Below are positions 8,055-9,886 of a stretch of DNA of 9,886 bases, one piece after another. Each line of letters opens with the position of its first letter. Position 1 is the stretch's first letter. Position numbers and translations under genes: made by a program. The notes below the pieces were generated by a model. The model was not told the DNA's origin and made no database searches. It saw nothing but the letters and a program-made list of their open reading frames with translations. The DNA comes from an uncultured Faecalibacterium sp. (lineage in GTDB: Bacteria > Bacillota > Clostridia > Oscillospirales > Ruminococcaceae), in contig CAKTFS010000042.1 of the NCBI GenBank assembly GCA_934561115.1, positions 1-9,886 on the forward strand, written 5' to 3'.

Positions 8055-8654
8055 ATGGACTACACTGCCGCACCGCTGGAAAAGCTGATCGAGGAGTTCG
8101 GCAAGTTTCAGGGCGTGGGCCGCAAGGGTGCTACCCGCATGGCCTATCAGGTGCTGAGTATGTCGGATAAGGACGCTGCGGCGCTGGCCGATGCCATCCG
8201 CGGCGCGCACACCCGGCTGCACCGGTGCCGCATCTGCCAGAACTACACGGACGCTGACCTGTGCCCGGTGTGCGCCAGCGCCAAGCGGGACACCTCGGTG
8301 ATCTGCGTGGTGGAAAAGCCCCGGGATGTGCAGGCTTTTGAGCGCACCCGGGAGTATAACGGCCTGTACCATGTGCTGCACGGTCTGCTGGATCCGCTGG
8401 CCGGTGTGGGCGCAGAGCAGCTCACCGTCAAGGAGCTGCTGGCGCGGCTGAAGGACGACACGGTGAAGGAGGTCATCATGGCCATGAACCCCACCGTGGA
8501 GGGCGAAGCCACCGCCATGTATCTGGCAAAGCTCATCAAGCCGCTGGGCATCCGGGTCACCCGGCTTGCCTCCGGTCTGCCGGTGGGCGCCAGTCTGGAA
8601 TACGCCGACGAGACCACCTTGTACCGGGCGCTTTCCGGCCGGGGAGAGCTGTAA
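8055..8654 (+). CDS. recR: Recombination mediator protein RecR
   Basis: Works with RecO (and RecF) to load RecA on single-stranded DNA during gap repair. The 199 residues are full length. A helix-hairpin-helix lies near 16-30 (FGKFQGVGRKGATRMA), a zinc finger uses C58, C61, C70 and C73, and the Toprim domain starts at about 81 with VICVVEKP (E87). The C-terminal TRLASGLPVGASLEYAD and TLYRALSGR stretches are conserved in the family. ATG at 8055 has GGGGAG 5 bases upstream. It is the last gene of the dnaX operon. No good terminator follows, only an AT-rich inverted repeat at the stop codon. Confidence 0.97.
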   Translation: MDYTAAPLEKLIEEFGKFQGVGRKGATRMAYQVLSMSDKDAAALADAIRGAHTRLHRCRICQNYTDADLCPVCASAKRDTSVICVVEKPRDVQAFERTREYNGLYHVLHGLLDPLAGVGAEQLTVKELLARLKDDTVKEVIMAMNPTVEGEATAMYLAKLIKPLGIRVTRLASGLPVGASLEYADETTLYRALSGRGEL

Positions 8655-8671
8655 ATCTGTAAAAATTTACA
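8650..8671. repeat. AT-rich inverted repeat at the recR stop
   Basis: TGTAAAT and ATTTACA are separated by 8 bases and overlap the recR stop codon; a nested GTAAA/TTTAC pair lies inside. No T-run follows, so it is a poor terminator. It lies 20 bases upstream of the smpB -35 box and could be an operator, which is a guess. Confidence 0.35.
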
Positions 8672-8690
8672 ATTCTGTCAGAAACAGCCC

Positions 8691-8718
8691 TTGCATTGCC
8701 CTGAAAAAATGGTATACT
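8691..8718 (+). promoter_or_regulatory. smpB (and probably ssrA) promoter
   Basis: TTGCAT (8691-8696), a 16-base spacer and TATACT (8713-8718), with TGG forming an extended -10. Transcription would start near 8725, about 30 bases before smpB. No separate promoter is visible before the tmRNA, so this one may serve both. Confidence 0.75.
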
Positions 8719-8755
8719 GAAACAACGAACCGAACGGAGAAAGGAGGCGCGCAGC

Positions 8756-9238
8756 ATGGCACCCACAAAGGAGCGCCCGGCGACCAAGACCATCGCCACC
8801 AACCGCGAAGCGCGCCACGAGTATTTTGTTCTGGAAGCGCTGGAGACCGGTGTGGAGCTCAAAGGCACCGAGGTGAAAAGCCTGCGGGCCGGCGGGGTCA
8901 ACCTGAAGGACAGCTGGGTGGATATTGAAAACGGTGAGCTGCTGGTAAAGGGGATGCACATCAGCCCCTACGACCACGGCAATCTGTTCAATCAGGACCC
9001 CATGCGTGTCCGGCGGCTTCTGGCGCATAAAAGTGAGATCCGGCGTCTGCACCAGCAGTGCAAGCTGCAGGGCTATACGCTGGTACCGCTCTCGCTTTAC
9101 TTCAAGCATGGCCGCGTAAAAATGGAAGTGGGCTTGTGCAAGGGCAAAAAGCTGTACGACAAGCGTGCCGATGCCGCCCAGCGCGATGCAAAGCGCTCCA
9201 TTGACCGGGCTGTGAAGTCCAACGGCAAGTATTATTAA
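8756..9238 (+). CDS. smpB: SsrA-binding protein SmpB
   Basis: Binds tmRNA and places it in the decoding centre of stalled ribosomes to start trans-translation. The 160 residues are typical. Conserved stretches are ATNREARHEYFVLE, GVELKGTEVKSLRAG, NLKDSWVDIENGEL, HISPYDHGN, RRLLAHKSEI, and the basic tail VGLCKGKKLYDKR with KRSIDRA. ATG at 8756 has AAGGAGG 8 bases upstream. The gene has its own promoter and lies 72 bp upstream of the tmRNA gene, its functional partner. Confidence 0.97.
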   Translation: MAPTKERPATKTIATNREARHEYFVLEALETGVELKGTEVKSLRAGGVNLKDSWVDIENGELLVKGMHISPYDHGNLFNQDPMRVRRLLAHKSEIRRLHQQCKLQGYTLVPLSLYFKHGRVKMEVGLCKGKKLYDKRADAAQRDAKRSIDRAVKSNGKYY

Positions 9239-9285
9239 GCATTCCAATTGCAGACTGCGGCTCACCGCAGAAAACCAAGCTTTCC

Positions 9286-9303
9286 GCACATCGCAAGATG
9301 TGC
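9286..9303 (+). other. Hairpin in the tmRNA leader
   Basis: GCACATC and GATGTGC pair perfectly around a GCAA loop, ending 7 bases before the mature 5' end of tmRNA; TTTATAT follows. A second small hairpin (CTGCGG/CCGCAG, 9255-9270) lies just upstream. The pair may be a weak smpB terminator or part of the precursor removed when tmRNA is processed. Confidence 0.4.
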
Positions 9304-9310
9304 TTTATAT

Positions 9311-9661
9311 GGGGGCGTAAAGGTTTCGACGGGGGGAGCGAGGTCTGGGCAGCGGGTAGCAGTGGGGGAACTGCTCTATAACTCCTCCAAAAAAATTAAC
9401 TGACAACAATAATTATCAGTTGCTCGCAGCCTGAGTGCTGCGCGTTCCGCCCACTCTTGTGTCGTGTGGGGCCGGGGCGTCCTTTAGACACAGCACCTGA
9501 ACGGACCTAAGCTTTGCGGACCGGCAGGAACTCATGAAGCTACCAAAGCGCTAGCCTGACGATCGGCGTGGCGCGGCGGGAATGTTGTAGATCGCCTGCA
9601 CCCGGAGACACCTACACTGAGCTCTTTTCGGACATGGGTTCGACTCCCATCGCCTCCACCA
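9311..9661 (+). ncRNA. ssrA: Transfer-messenger RNA (tmRNA)
   Basis: Rescues stalled ribosomes by acting as alanyl-tRNA and then as mRNA for a degradation tag. The 351-base one-piece gene starts with GGGGGCG and pairs with CGCCTCC (9651-9657, one G-U), then A and an encoded CCA. The family signature AAAGGTTTCGACGGG follows the start, and the T arm (ATGGG, TTCGACT, CCCAT) ends it. Pseudoknot 1 is visible: AGCAGT/ACTGCT (9358-9363 with 9370-9375), with the loop GGGGGA pairing to TCCTCC (9383-9388). The tag frame is read from GAC at 9402 as DNNNYQLLAA, stopping with TGA at 9432-9434. TAACT just before it resembles the TAGTC context of the resume codon, though ACT one codon earlier cannot be excluded. 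The gene directly follows smpB and probably shares its promoter. Confidence 0.97.
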
Positions 9662-9667
9662 AACAAG

Positions 9668-9711
9668 AAAAATCCGAACCTGTTTCCGATTGGAGAAGGG
9701 TTCGGATTTTT
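9668..9711 (+). terminator. Intrinsic terminator of ssrA
   Basis: A perfect 13-bp stem (AAAAATCCGAACC with GGTTCGGATTTTT) around an 18-base loop, followed by CGTTTTCTT. It begins 6 bases after the tmRNA CCA end. Its A and T flanks make it potentially bidirectional. Confidence 0.92.
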
Positions 9712-9813
9712 CGTTTTCTTCGGGTTTGAGAATGAGGGCTCCCGTGGACGGCGCAAAACTCCGATACCTTGTCATAGACCGTAAGCCGATAACAAGATTT
9801 GGAGGGTATGATT

Positions 9814-9886
9814 ATGAAGTACGATGCAAGAGCTTGCCATTTCAACATGGACACCGGCTGTGTGGAGCTGCTGCTCCGGGATGGGA
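9814..9886 (+). CDS. Start of a small unidentified protein (partial)
   Basis: Only the first 24 codons are present, beginning MKYDARACHFNMDTGCVELL and running off the right edge. ATG at 9814 has GGAGG 8 bases upstream; an in-frame ATG two codons earlier is too close to that site. The opening recalls small proteins of gut Clostridia, possibly the DUF6061 type, where a similar FNMDTGCVEL start occurs. That match is from memory and rests on a short stretch. No convincing promoter is seen between the tmRNA terminator and this start, although the spacing and ribosome site support a real gene. Confidence 0.6.
   Translation, partial: MKYDARACHFNMDTGCVELLLRDG

Noticed and set aside
9769..9795. TTGTCA and TAACAA as a promoter for the last gene
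   Set aside because: The spacer is only 15 bases, the -10 is poor, and the start would remove the ribosome binding site at 9801-9805.
9532..9854. Minus-strand frames with GDGSRTHV, WESNPCP and GVEPMS stretches
   Set aside because: These are the well-known false proteins that arise by translating the strand opposite tRNA-like 3' ends; here they are antisense to tmRNA and its terminator.

Overview
The window looks like chromosome of a moderately high-GC Clostridia, most likely Oscillospiraceae/Ruminococcaceae of the Faecalibacterium-Gemmiger-Subdoligranulum type. This is inferred from the order SRP RNA-dnaX-ybaB-recR (a Firmicutes arrangement), strong GGAGG ribosome binding sites, GC-rich coding sequence with AT-rich intergenic promoters, and a Clostridia-like tmRNA. 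No transposase, integrase, CRISPR array, tRNA or rRNA is visible.

Left block, minus strand (1-4054): three genes read leftward in an apparent operon. First is a family 4 Fe-S uracil-DNA glycosylase. Next is an ATPase built from two tandem P-loop modules, the second with a degenerate nucleotide-binding loop. Last is a large Rad3/XPD-type Fe-S helicase with an N-terminal PD-(D/E)XK nuclease domain, running off the left edge. The set suggests DNA repair, but the ATPase's role is unknown.

Centre (4055-5803): a divergent promoter region separates the left operon from phosphate acetyltransferase (pta), which has its own extended -10 promoter and a strong terminator. About 180 bp of highly structured non-coding DNA follows, including a perfect 16-bp hairpin inside a possible small repeat with AAAATGG/CCATTTT ends. 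Then come a well-formed promoter and the 4.5S-like SRP RNA.

Right block, plus strand (5804-9886): dnaX (clamp loader), ybaB/ebfC (nucleoid-associated protein) and recR (recombinational repair) form a tight operon. Its only visible promoter is that of the SRP RNA. smpB follows from its own promoter, with ssrA (tmRNA) directly downstream, so both parts of the trans-translation system are adjacent. A strong terminator ends ssrA. The first 24 codons of a small unidentified protein gene lie at the right edge.

Most of the window is conserved housekeeping sequence. The points most worth checking are the degenerate tandem ATPase in its repair operon, the structured element before the SRP RNA, the hairpin next to the ATPase ribosome binding site, the short leader reading frame that overlaps pta, and the unusual tmRNA tag ending in LLAA.
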